NCBI RefSeq assembly: GCF_004193775.1
Contig: NC_041011.1
Span: forward strand, 9,637,656 to 9,701,655
Length of the DNA stretch: 64,000 nucleotides
Direction of reading: 5' to 3'
Source: Glycine soja
Taxonomy: Eukaryota > Streptophyta > Magnoliopsida > Fabales > Fabaceae
Shown here: positions 1 through 10,331 of the stretch, in pieces
How positions within the stretch are numbered: the first letter of the stretch is position 1
How the letters are laid out: every line of letters begins with the position of its first letter
Notes under the pieces: model-generated
Seen by the model: only the letters and a program-made list of their open reading frames with translations
Told to the model about the DNA's origin: nothing
Database searches by the model: none
Program-made: the position numbers and the translations under genes

Positions 1-96
1 TTGAATTATTATAACAACCAATTAAAAAAATATAAGTTTACCTTATTAATTTAGATATTAATGTAATTTCAAATAAATTATTATCTCCATGAATTA
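1..96. repeat. AT-rich ~0.5-kb tandem repeat, left flank of element A
   Basis: This stretch closely matches 32650-32745 (the shared text includes ataacaa.gaattaaaaaa and taatgtaatttcaa). It is the part of the ~0.5-kb repeat unit that element A interrupted. The last five bases, AATTA at 92-96, are repeated at 31703-31707 on the other side of A, where the unit continues. No coding potential is visible. Confidence 0.7.
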
Positions 97-174
97 TATA
101 GAAGCAAATAACAAAAGAAGGAGGTTGAATAGTGTTTTTTAGAAATTTATAGTTTTTCTTAAGACAATAAAAAC

Positions 175-1106
175 TGTTAGAGCTTGTGGCCTCAATAACT
201 TAAAAAGATAGGCTTAGAATGCAAAAAAAACAACAATCAATTTAATAATATTCTTTAAACATGCAAAACACAATTGATTGCAATAAATAAATGAGATAAG
301 GGAAGATAGAATGCAAACACAGTTTTATACTGGTTCGACAAATTCTGTGCCTACGTCCAGTACTCAAGCAACCCACTTGAGATTTCCACTATCTTTGTAA
401 AATCTTTTACAATTTCTGAACCACACAGGGACAACCCATCTCTTGTGTTCAAGAATCCTTACAACTCAAGAGACCCTCGGTCCCTTACTCAATCTCATTG
501 AAAGAGAAGAAAGAAAGAAGAATTCTCTCTTGAAGAAAAGAATATTACAATAAAGATCCATGGATGAACTCTTAATGGATTTGCAAGTGTTTGCCCAAGA
601 GTTTTTGAGAGAGCATTTGGCAATGAAGTTTTCTTGGAATCTCTTGGAATCTTTCTTCCAATCAAAAGATGTGACTGTTGACAGATTTTCTAAAAACTCT
701 CCACTGGTAATCGATTACAATGTTTGTGTAATCGATTACCCAATTATAATTTGAAGGGTCATGACTTTTGAATTTGAATTTCAGGAGTTTCATTGCTGGT
801 AATCGATTACAGACATATGGTAATCGATTACATGTTAAAAATTCAAATTCAAAACCGTTTTCAACAGCTATCTCTCAGCCCTGTCTTCTGGTAATCGATT
901 ACACTGCCTGGTAATTGATTACCAGAGCCTTGAATGTCTTGAAAGCACTTTTTTTTAAGGCAAGTCTTGATCTTGAGTTAATCTTGAAGCAAGGCTTTAT
1001 TTGTTGAAGCAATCTTGTATTAATCTTGAAGCCATGCTTATCCTTTGAAGCAACTTTGTTTGATTCTTCTTTGGCATCATCAAAATCATGTATACATACA
1101 TTCACA
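175..1106 (-). repeat. Element B 3' LTR (left copy)
   Basis: Starts TGTTAGAG and ends TTCACA in plus-strand orientation. Compared with the right copy it lacks about 95 bases around position 655, where the right copy has a TATA-type box at 3098-3113. It carries TAATCGATTA palindromes near 709, 729, 801, 822 and 891. The boundary at 1106 is set by the end of homology with the right copy and by the adjacent purine tract. Confidence 0.85.
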
Positions 1107-1260
1107 TTCTCCCCCTTTTTGATGATGACAATCAAGTGATTTCATTTTGACATCATCAAGATATGCATGATTCACATTCTCCCCCTTTATCAAGCAAATT
1201 CTTTTTGACATCATCGAAACCTGCATGATTTACATTTTCCCCCCTTTTTGATGATGACAA
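1107..1260 (-). promoter_or_regulatory. Triple polypurine-tract / LTR-start module of element B
   Basis: Three successive sites each show, on the minus strand, a purine tract (AAAAAGGGGGAGAA or a close variant) followed at once by TGTGAAT or TGTAAAT. The junctions are at 1106/1107, 1176/1177 and 1234/1235. Purine tracts prime plus-strand DNA synthesis and so define the start of the 3' LTR. In B the LTR starts at the innermost junction (1106). Element E has the same three modules but uses the outermost. Confidence 0.75.
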
Positions 1261-1498
1261 CCACCTGTAGGTTAGGAGCAACAACAAAAATAAAAAAATA
1301 TCTATTTGCATATAGTTTACTCCCCCTTGGTTTTGCAATGTTTGCTTATATGACAGTTGAAGATTTCATATTTTTCATATATAAAAAGTTATCTCATAAA
1401 GAATAGATAATTTTTCCCCCTTGGTTTTGCAATGTTTGCTTATGATTTTATTTTTCTGAATCACTTGAAGAACTTTTGTCATTATCTTCCCAAGTGAT

Positions 1499-2500
1499 TT
1501 ATGATTTCTTTTCTTTCCTTTCTTTGAGATTCCTCTTGTTGGATTTTTCAATTCTTCTTTTAAAGACAAGACAATCGAATCTCATGTGCCCAGATTGATT
1601 GCTTTCATAGCATGTTAGGGCTAAGGAGGAATCTTCTTCTTTCTTCTTTGTATTGATGTTTGATTCCCTTTTATTTCTTTTGTTTCTCAGAAATTTATTG
1701 AACCTTTTCACAAAGAATTTAAAATCATCATCATCTTCTTCTATTTCAGTCAAGTCCTCTTTGTCACTTTCTTCTTGAATAAAAGATGATGAGGCTCTGA
1801 GTGCTATTCCTTTTCTCTTTATATCATTCTCTCCATGTTGATGGAGTCTCATAAGTTCCATTTCATGTTCTTGAAGTTTTCCAAAGAGAGTGGCAAGAGA
1901 CATATTAGTGAGATCTCTTGATTTTGCAATTGCTGTTACTTTTGGTTGTCATTGCCTGCTTAAACATCTCAACACTTTGTTAATAAGATCTTCATTAGGA
2001 AATATTTTTCCCAATGATGCAAGATGATTAACTATACAAGTAAATCTCTCCTGCATATCTTCTATGGTCTCATATTGAAACATTTTGAACAGTTCATATT
2101 CATGTGTGAGAGTGTTTATTCTAGATCTCTTGACATCATTTGTGCCTTCATAGGTTACTTGCAATGTATCCCACATTTCTTTTGCATTTTTACAATTTGA
2201 GACTCTAAAATATTCATCCATGCCTAATGCAGAAGTGATTATATTTTTGGCCTTTAAATTGTATTGAACCTTTCTTCTTTCATCATCATTCCATTCTTCT
2301 CTTGGTTTTTCTATAGTTGCATTTCCCACTACCTTTGTAGGAATAAAGGGACCAACTTCAATGGCTTCCCATATATTTAAATCTATGGCTTCAATAAGGA
2401 TCTGCATTCGGGTTTTCCAATAGTGATAACCCTTGCCATTGAACATAAGAGGCCTATTAATAGATTTTCCCTCAGGAAATGGAAAGTTGAATGAGGCCAT
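1499..2500 (-). pseudogene. Element B gag (Copia UBN2-type), interrupted
   Basis: The minus strand reads a Copia gag from an ATG at 2500. The N-terminal part contains NGKGYHYWKTRM and the stretch AKEMWDTLQVTYEGTNDVK, typical of the UBN2/gag-polypeptide family of Copia capsids. A stop lies near 1949 with coding resuming in the same reading at once; a second block continues to 1499. The zinc knuckle near residue 280 has lost its second cysteine (CYESNQSGHMRFDC instead of CX2CX4HX4C). The protein would bind and package element RNA. No protease or polymerase follows. The product is probably non-functional in this copy. Confidence 0.8.
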
Positions 2501-2553
2501 ATCTATTCTTGAAGTTTTTAAACTTTATACAAGAATCCCGCTCTGATACCACT

Positions 2554-3579
2554 TGTTAGACCTTGTGGCCTCAATAACTTAAGAGTGATAGGCTTAGAAT
2601 GCAGAAGAAGCAACAATCAATTTAATAATCTTCTTTAAACATGCAAGACACAATTGATTGCAATAAATAAATGAGATAAGGGAAGATAAAATGAAAACAA
2701 AGTTTTATATTGGTTCGACAAATTCCGTGCCTACGTCCATTACTCAAGCAACCCACTTGAGATTTCTACTATCTTTGTAAAATCCTTTACAACTTCTAAA
2801 CCACACAGGGACAACCCATCCCTTGTGTTCAGGAATCCTTACAACTCAAGAGACCCTCGGTCCCTTACTCAATCTCATTGAAAGAGAAGAAACAAAGAAG
2901 AATTCTCTCTTGAAGAGAAGAATATTGCAATGAAGATCCATGGATGAACTCTTAATGGATTTGCAAGTGTTTGCCCAAGAGTTCTTGAGAGAGCATTTGA
3001 CAATGAAGTTCTCTTGAAATCTCTCTCATTTTCTTTTGAGAGGATAAGACATTCTAGACCAACAAAACTCTCTCTTCAAAATTCATGCCCAAGTCACCTA
3101 TTTATAGGCCTTTGATGGCCATTCACAAATCCAATCAAAAGATGTGACTGTTGGCAGATTTTCTAAAAACTCTCCACTGGTAATCGATTACAATGTTTGT
3201 GTAATCGATTACACAATTATAATTTGAAGGGTCATGACTTTTGAATTTGAATTTCAGGAGTTTCGTTGCTGGTAATCGATTACAAACATATGGTAATCGA
3301 TTACATGTTAAAAATTCAAATTCAAAACCGTTTTCAACAACTATTTCTCAGCCCTGTCTTCTGGTAATCGATTACACTGCCTGGTAATTGATTACCAGAG
3401 TCTTGAATGTCTTGAAAGCACTTTGTTTTAAGGCAAGGCTTGATCTTGAGTTAATCTTGAAGTAAGACTTTATTTGTTGAAGCAATCTTGTATTAATCTT
3501 GAAGCCATGCTTATCCTTTGAAACAACTTTGTTTGATTCTTCTTTGGCATCATCAAAATCATGTATACATACATTCACA
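2554..3579 (-). repeat. Element B 5' LTR (right copy)
   Basis: Directly follows the PBS and ends at the target duplication AAAAC (3580-3584). It contains cctatttataggcc (~3098-3113), which on the minus strand is a plausible TATA box CTATAAATAGG for element transcription, and paired TAATCGATTA palindromes near 3182, 3202, 3272, 3293 and 3366. Confidence 0.85.
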
Positions 3580-4300
3580 AAAACAAATTCAAAAACTCTT
3601 TGTTAGTTAGACAAGAAATCACACAAAGAATTTATATTGGTTCGTCTTAACTCAAGATTATGTTCAGTTCTTGACAACCACCAATTTTTCACTAACTTGT
3701 CCAAGTTTGAAGTATTGTTCACTGTCACTTCTAGCTCTTACACTTGCAAACTCTAGTCAAGCTTGACTTAAACCTAATATTTTTTTTCATACCAAGTCAC
3801 TATTGGTTCTAAACAAATCAACATGATTTGTCGGAAGATTGTTGACTAACTAAAGTATGATTGTCTAATAGACGGATATGTCACTTAACACTTTTAGTCT
3901 TTTCTCTCAAGGTATACATGATATTTTGAGAACTTTGTATCTTTACAAGAATTTATAGAAAGCTTTACACAAGAAAGAATGATTCACGTAGGTGATTCAT
4001 GTCTTGTTTCTTCAAAGCTTCTTCTATATATAGCCTTCATATTTAAGTATCCATTGTCTCTCAATAGTTGGATTCTTCACTATATTCTTCGTTTGATGTC
4101 TTGAGTCCGTTTGAGCATTTAATGCACGTCTCTTTTCATGCAAAGACCATGATGATAGGATAACATGTTTTATACTTAAATGAGGAAGTCACTTCTTTCA
4201 TCATTGTAGGTCTACAACAATAGAGAGTGCCCTTTGATGAGGATCAACATCTCCAAAGTGTGGGTTTCATTTATTCTTTATAGGACTTTGATAGATCCTA
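3580..4300 (-). repeat. Element A 3' LTR, distal part (proximal part 97-174)
   Basis: From 3580 the sequence aligns with 30990-31500 of the right LTR (shared: acacaaagaatttatattgg, the CTTGTATCTTTACAAGAATTTA run, TATATATA box, GGATTCTTCACT). The proximal 78 bases at 97-174 match 30824-30900. The two parts are separated by element B. A TATA-like tctatatata lies near 4023 for minus-strand transcription. Beyond about 4100 the sequence no longer matches the right LTR but does match the plus-strand LTR at 62949-63120, so the right LTR may have lost part of U3. The boundary near 4300 is approximate. Confidence 0.7.
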
Positions 4301-5060
4301 GGAGAATGGTGGTAGGAGAGATCGTCTAAAGCACATCTAGATGTAACAACAATGGTGGTAGGAGAGATCACCACTTGAGTCTCAGCAACAGTCCCCTTGA
4401 TGCTGACTCCATCTTGTCTTGTTGTTCCTAGAAGAAGCATATGGGTCATAATGACAGGTACTGAACTTTTCTAGAAAGGATGTCTAGCCAACCCTGTCAA
4501 AGATTTTGACAGTTTATCCATTTCCCAAGGATAAACCAGTCTTTAGGGAAAGCTTGAAAGGCATCTTCAACATTTTTGATGATGGGAATATCGAAGGACT
4601 CGTTCTTCCTTGGGGGTGTCATTGTCCACAAAGAGTTTTGAAGAGAAAGAAAGGAGAGCAATTTTTGAAGTTTTATGATTTCTCAGACGATGATTTGCAT
4701 AAGCACAAATACTTCTTAGAGTTCAAAAAATTCGAAGTGCCCGCGTTTATCTTTTATAGTTTTTCAAAAAGGAGAGGAGAGAGAGATTGATGTAGCAACT
4801 CAAATCCTATTAAATATTTTGAAAACAGTTTTCAATCATGGCAAAAATTATGGCTCACATTCCTCAATAAAAACTAAAATGTTTTTGTCTTTGTGAACAC
4901 GTTTCATCTTCTATCTGTATACTTCAACAAAAATTAGTCCAACAGATTAATGATAAGAAAGTAAGACGATTAGATCGTCCATAAATAAATATTTCATTAT
5001 TTTGATAAACTAGTCTTATCTAAATGTTCCTTTATACAGACTAAGCGTTCTTTAGACAAA
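4301..5060. other. Unassigned segment between element A RNase H and its 3' LTR, with a 95-codon plus-strand ORF
   Basis: An uninterrupted plus-strand frame runs from ATG 4506 to 4790 (94 residues, rich in Lys, Phe and Asp, containing DFSDDDLHKHKYFLEFKKFE and ending KRRGERD). I do not recognise it. The minus strand, which is the coding strand of A, has only a 60-codon frame at 4267-4449. A short direct repeat, ggtggtaggagagatc, occurs at 4309-4324 and 4366-4381. The segment may be a captured host fragment or the remnant of an extra Copia gene; the sequence alone does not decide. Confidence 0.35.
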
Positions 5061-6972
5061 GGCTTAGTGAAGATATCAACCCATTGATGATCTGTGTCTA
5101 TAAAATTTATATCAAAAACACCTTTTTACACATAATCACAAATAAAATGATATCTTATCTCAATATTCTTAGCCTTTGAATGTTGTATGGGATTTTTAGA
5201 TAGGTTGATTGCAATAGTGTTGTCACAATATACTGGTATATTGTTTTTCAAAACTAAAGTAATCTTCTAGCTGATACTTTACCCATAACAGTTGTGAACA
5301 ACAACTTACAGCAAACACATATTCAGCTTCAGATGTAGATAAAGTAATGGAGTTTTGTTTCTTGCCTGTCCAAGATATCAGACAAGGTCTAATATAATGA
5401 CATCCTCCACTTGTGCTCTTTCTTTCTACTTTATCTCCTACATAGTCAGCATCACAGTATCCTACTAACCTAAAATCTTGATTCTTTTTATAAAACAAAC
5501 ATTTGTTAGTGGTACCTACTAGATATCATACGATCCTTTTTACAACTTTTAAATGTGATTCACGAGGATCATATTGAAATGTAGCACACAAACATACATT
5601 GTGCATAATATCTAGTCTACCTGAGGCCAGATATAGAAGAGATCGAATCCTAACTCTATAGATCGTCTTATCTACTAGTTTACCTGGTTCGTATTTATTC
5701 AGAGGATTGAAAGCAGGCATAGGATTTTTTTATAGGCTTAGAATCTTCCATTTTAAACTTCCTTAGAATCTCCTTAGTGTATTTCTATTGGTGGATGTAG
5801 ATTCCTTTGCTATCTTGCTTGATCTAAAGCCCCAGAAAGAACTTATGTTCTCCCATCATGCTCATCTCAAACTCTCTTCATAACATCAGAGAAGTCCTTG
5901 CATAGAGATTAATTAGTAGCTTTAAAGATAATATCATCAACATGTATCCAAACTATAATGAAATTCTTTCCAACTTCTCTTCTAAAAATAGTCGTATCTA
6001 CTTTGCCTCTCATAAAACCATTTTCTAAGAGAAAAAAGCTCAGTTTGTCATACCAAGCATGAAGTGATTGTTTTAGACCATACATAGATTTTTTAAGTTT
6101 GAAAACATGGTCTGGAAGTGTATGATCTTCAAAGTCAGGAGGTTGTTTGGCATACACTTCCATTTCAATATAGCCATTTAAAAAAGAACTTTTAACATCC
6201 ATTTGAAAAAGCTTTATGTTTTTATGAGCAGTAAAGGCAAGCATGATTCTTATAGCTTCAAGTCTAGAAACAAGAGCAAAGGTTTCGGTGAAATCAATAC
6301 ATTCTTGCTAGTTATAGCCTTGAGTTACTAACCTAGCTTTGTTTCTTACCACCTTAATTTCCTTATTCATCCAGTTTATTTCTGAATACCCATGTTGTTC
6401 TAATGGTGTTCTTTTGCTTTTAGGTTTAGGAACAAGGGTCCAAATGTTGTTTCTGGTAAATTAGTGAAGCTCTTCTTCCATAATAATGATCCAGTCATCA
6501 TCTGTCAGAGAAAGAATGATCTGATCTTGTGGATAATGGTGAACAAATTTCCAGTCCTTTAGTTTGATCTCCAATGATCTGATCTTGTGGATAATGGTGA
6601 ACAAATTTCCAGTCCTTTGTTCCAGGCTTATGATTTAAAGATTATTCAGTCCGAGAAAGAATTTTTTAAGACTATTTAATCTTTCTTTTTTTAGGAGGTA
6701 CAAATGATCCTATCGGCATATCTACAAAATCATCCACAAGATCTGATAGTCTCTTATAAGATGTTAGTCCATCATTAAATTTAACATGAATTGATTCTTC
6801 TACAACTAAATTTCTAGTGTTTTCAAACCCTATATGCTTTAGATGCATCAGAAAAGACAAGAAAAATCCCTTTATCCAATTTAGAATCAAACTTAGCAAG
6901 TTGATCTTTAGTGTTTAGGATAAAACACTTACGTCCAAATGGATGAAAGTATGAAATATTGGGCTTCCTCTT
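5061..6972 (-). pseudogene. Element A pol, 3' half: integrase C-terminus, reverse transcriptase and RNase H remnants
   Basis: Reading on the minus strand from 6972: an integrase C-terminal block containing FHPFGRKCF, a linker region (6245-6900) with several stops, a reverse transcriptase block at 5909-6244 (MDVKSSFLNGYIEMEVYAKQ, SMYGLKQ, then IHVDDIIF where the Tyr of YVDD has become His), a segment at 5526-5720, and RNase H at 5223-5498 with CDADYVGD, TSGGCHY, STSEAEYV. The tail toward 5061 still reads as the end of RNase H (frame with SKNIEI-like and KPLS.ERL-like text) but is broken. The Gypsy insertion at 6973 separates this part from the rest of integrase. Numerous frame breaks make it non-functional. 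Confidence 0.85.
6515..6618. repeat. 46-bp direct repeat, period 58, inside element A pol
   Basis: The text aatgatctgatcttgtggat...ccagtccttt occurs at 6515-6560 and again at 6573-6618. It is a local tandem duplication in the degenerate integrase-RT linker of element A; both copies look identical. Confidence 0.9.
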
Positions 6973-6981
6973 TGTAACACC

Positions 6982-6984
<3 letters not shown>

Positions 6985-7052
<68 letters not shown>
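6985..7052. repeat. (TA)n microsatellite in Gypsy 5' LTR
   Basis: About 34 uninterrupted TA units directly after the LTR start. The corresponding site in the 3' LTR has only a short interrupted tract, so the tract expanded in one LTR, or contracted in the other, after insertion. Confidence 0.95.
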
Positions 7053-7055
<3 letters not shown>

Positions 7056-8227
7056 GTAATTATGTTTGATGTTTGATTATATTTGGTGTGCTATATTATT
7101 TTCAAGGAGGTGAGTTTAGTTATTAAAAGGGTGTTAGTAGTTAAAGCGTTAGCTTCTCAAAGAAGCCTCTTGAGAAAGCTTCTCAAAGAAGCCACGAGGA
7201 AGCTTCTTGAGGAAGCCTCTTAATGAAGCTTCTCAAGGAAGCTACATGAAGCTGCCTCGGTAAAAACGCTGCCCAGCATTCGTTAACCGTTGGATCTTCT
7301 CGAAATTTGGTATTCATCTTCACAAGAAACTTGTCCCCGATATGACCGTTGGGATCTTTGAAAAGATGTCTGGAGTGTGCGCAAAGTTTCCATTTCCGAG
7401 AGTATTGCTCACTTGTGCGTTTTGAGCCTTGTAGTCCAAGTAGCTTTGGAAAAACGTCATTTCTTCTCCTTTCTTTCTTCCAAAACCATTTCCAACGTGC
7501 CAAGATTCTTTTCCATCACCCACAACCACCATTAGCCACCACAAAGTGCCGTTGTTCTCCGTTAAAATCTCACACCGAGAGGAACTCTTCAACCAAAGCG
7601 GAATCTTCCAACTTGCCTCGCGATTTCAGTAAAGAACGAAACCCTAATATGACCTTTTGTTTTCCTTCAAGGTAACCATGGTTCTACACTTGTTTCTTGT
7701 TAGTTTCATCTTACCTTTGCATCATTTCTGAGTTTGGAAACCGCCATTGCATGTTTTACGCTTCCTTTGAAAAACCCTAGAGCAAAGAGACTTTGTAAAC
7801 GTTATCTTTTCATGAAATGCATGTTATTTTCGTAACCTACACTAAACCCCGATCACATTGGCATGGTCAGAATTTTCAAATGATGTCCCTTTGTAAAACC
7901 CGAAATGCTCTCAGCACTTTCATGTAGTGATGTGGGTGTTTGACCCAAAACATTGTTACTAGCTTTGTTTTCTGAAATCCATATTAAGTCTCCTTCGTTT
8001 TGGTATGGTAGAGGATTGCGTGGAACCGACGAGTGGAGAAGAAAAAGAAATCTCCAAGTGACGTGATGAGGAACCCGCGGGTAGCTCACAATAGGTGAGG
8101 GGAGTTTATTATAAAATTACCGTTTTAACACCATAGTTAGGGTCAGGGAACCTAGCTATGAGGATAACTGTCTGTCCCTGTTGCTTGCTGATTTTTCAGG
8201 AAAGACTATGTTTTGACGAATGGGATG

Positions 8228-8229
<2 letters not shown>

Positions 8230-8281
<52 letters not shown>
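8230..8281. repeat. (TA)n microsatellite in Gypsy 5' LTR, second tract
   Basis: About 26 TA units; the equivalent tract in the 3' LTR is at 16056-16120. Confidence 0.95.
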
Positions 8282-8284
<3 letters not shown>

Positions 8285-8633
8285 GATGATTGATATTGTT
8301 TTCTTTATTTGATGTGTGTTGTTTGAAGACCTGGTAGTGTGAATCTTAGGCATGAAAGAAATATATATGTGCAGAATGCGATTTGTTGTTAATGTCGCTA
8401 TTGAGGATTTTAATTGATATGTGGTGATATTGATAATTATGAGGATATTGATTTGAGATGACATTGTTAATAAAGACTATGTCAACATGAATTGATGGTA
8501 TTGTTGATGATTATGTGAATATGAAATGAGGTTATTGTTGTTGATAACGTCATTGAGATGAGATGATGTCTATGTTAAGAATGATGTGAAAATGGAATGT
8601 TGATTGATGTTGGAAATGCATTGGCATGTGCGT

Positions 8634-8840
8634 GTTGTGTATGTTCGTGGGAAGCAAAGTGCACTGACCTTCCAGGGTCTTTGGCACTTGCTTTGGGCCA
8701 CGTTCATACATTGGATGTTGTGTATGTTCGTGGGGGGCGAAGTGCACTGACCTTCCAGGGTCTTTGGCACTTGCTTTGGGCCACGTTCATACGTCGTATG
8801 TAGTGTATGTCATGGGGGGTAAGTGCACTGACCTTGTCAG
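8634..8840. repeat. 83-bp tandem repeat in Gypsy LTR (~2.4 copies)
   Basis: Units begin at 8634, 8717 and 8800 with gttgtgtatg (gtagtgtatg in the third). They share AAGTGCACTGACCTT and CTTTGGGCCACGTTCATAC. The third is truncated. The same array occurs in the 3' LTR, so it predates the insertion. Confidence 0.9.
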
Positions 8841-9862
8841 ATGGCCCAGACGTGGGTGACAAGCATGGTTAAAGAATCTAAGTATCTTTTAGGGGATGCT
8901 TAGGCGCTTTAATTGGTCCATGGTCTTTGACACTTGCTTTTGTCCATGTTCATAGCTCATATGACACAGGAAATAGAGTAACTATGGCAGAGTGTACTTT
9001 GTTCTGAGGGGGTGTGTCACCTGGTAGGGAACTCCTTTGGGCCCCCAGGCCGATCACCTATGGGGGGGCAGTTACGTGCACAACCGGGTGATCTTGACGA
9101 ACTCTGTATGGTTCCCTAAGTGAGAGTGTCATGTGGACACGCTTAGGCTATTTCCTGAGATTTGGTTGTTTGTACGTACCACATTGCATCTGAGAGTTGA
9201 GTTAGGTGCATGCATCATTCTCTTCAGTCTTGATTGGATCCATGGATGGATGATGAGTAATTGTTGAATGTGGATGATGAACAATTGTTGGATGTGAGTG
9301 TCGAATAATGAATGTTGTGTAAGCTCATAATGTTTGCCTATGTTTCTTGCTAATTGTGGTTATTTGGAATTGGTATTGGTTCTTTTTATAATGAACTCAC
9401 CCTTGCAATTTTGTATCGTGTGGTTGATACCTGTGATGATCACGAACATTGTTCGTGAGAGCAAAATGACAGCAGCAGGGTGCAGGGAGTAAGATTCTGG
9501 TGAGGAGCCACCGAGTCGACGTGATGACGTTGGCATTATTTTGGGAGATAGTTGTGTTTTGTAATCAACTCCTCCATAGTTTGTTTTAAGTTTTATTTTG
9601 TCGAGTTAAAGATGTAAAACTTGGATTTTAATTATATTTATGAATAGATTTAATTTTCGTTATGTTTATGACGTGTACCGAGTTACTGTTTCTATATAAT
9701 TATGTATATTCACTTAAGTAATGGCGTGTTGTTGGGTGAATGTAAGTTGTGACAAAATTACTTCTATTTTCATAAAAAAATGAAGGGAGTTCTGTTTTTA
9801 TAAAAATTGAAATTATCGCATATTAGAGTGTTGATATCGTTGCAACGAGGCGGGTCGTTACA

Positions 9863-9880
9863 TTTGGTGGTATCAGAGCT
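9863..9880 (+). promoter_or_regulatory. Gypsy primer-binding site
   Basis: TTTGGTGGTATCAGAGCT follows the 5' LTR end; TGGTATCAGAGC is complementary to the 3' end of plant initiator tRNA-Met, the usual primer for minus-strand synthesis in this group. Confidence 0.9.
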
Positions 9881-10331
9881 AGTCGAACCTTTCGGCCAGT
9901 GAGTTGTGAGTCTGCTATGTTTTTCTGTGCATTCTCTGGTTGGTTTGTTGAATGCTTGATGTTGGTTGTTTGCTGATGCTTGATGTTCATTGTTTGCTAT
10001 TAGCACTTACTCACTAGTTGTGTTCCTACGAGCTATAGAGATTTGATTGTTGTAGCCATATTGGATTTGTTTTTTTGATGTCTGTTGTACCATGAATTTC
10101 AATGTCGTGTCACGGGTTATCAGACTGGCCACCTGTATAATTTGTGAAGGGCAATGGGATGATATGGCAAGCGATCAGAAAATACAAATGATGGAAAGTG
10201 GGTGTTAATGTCTTGAGACATCAACTCTCAAGAGTAACTGAGTAGGAATTTGTGATGGTTGTGATTGTTGTGTGGTTCTTTGTTTGTGTGTATTCCTTCC
10301 AAGTCTAACTCCCTAGTGTGTATAGGGAGTG

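Larger units (their letters stand above)
175..3579 (-). mobile_element. Element B: gag-only LTR retrotransposon (TR-GAG-like)
   Basis: LTRs lie at 175-1106 and 2554-3579. The plus-strand ends are TGTTAGA...TTCACA, flanked by AAAAC at 170-174 and 3580-3584. A PBS (TGGTATCAGAGC on the minus strand, ~2541-2552) matches initiator tRNA-Met, and a purine tract AAAAAGGGGGAGAA abuts the 3' LTR. The internal region of about 1.4 kb holds only a Copia-type gag; protease, integrase and RT are absent. Gag-only elements with LTRs are known in plants as TR-GAG. B must have been moved by enzymes from elsewhere. A direct repeat of ccccttggttttgcaatgtt near 1323 and 1418 could mark an internal deletion. Confidence 0.88.
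6973..9862 (+). repeat. Gypsy element 5' LTR (2890 bp)
   Basis: Bounded by TG at 6973 and CA at 9862. It contains two TA microsatellites (6985-7052 and 8230-8281), an AAGCTTCT/AGAAGCCTC-rich block at 7140-7260, and a tandem repeat of 83 bp at 8634 to ~8840. Short frames here are shadows and I see no gene. Confidence 0.92.

Noticed and set aside
7349..7675. 108-codon plus-strand frame in the Gypsy 5' LTR (and its copy at 15060-15428)
   Set aside because: Present in both LTRs but with no known domain and overlapped by equally long antisense frames; treated as LTR sequence.
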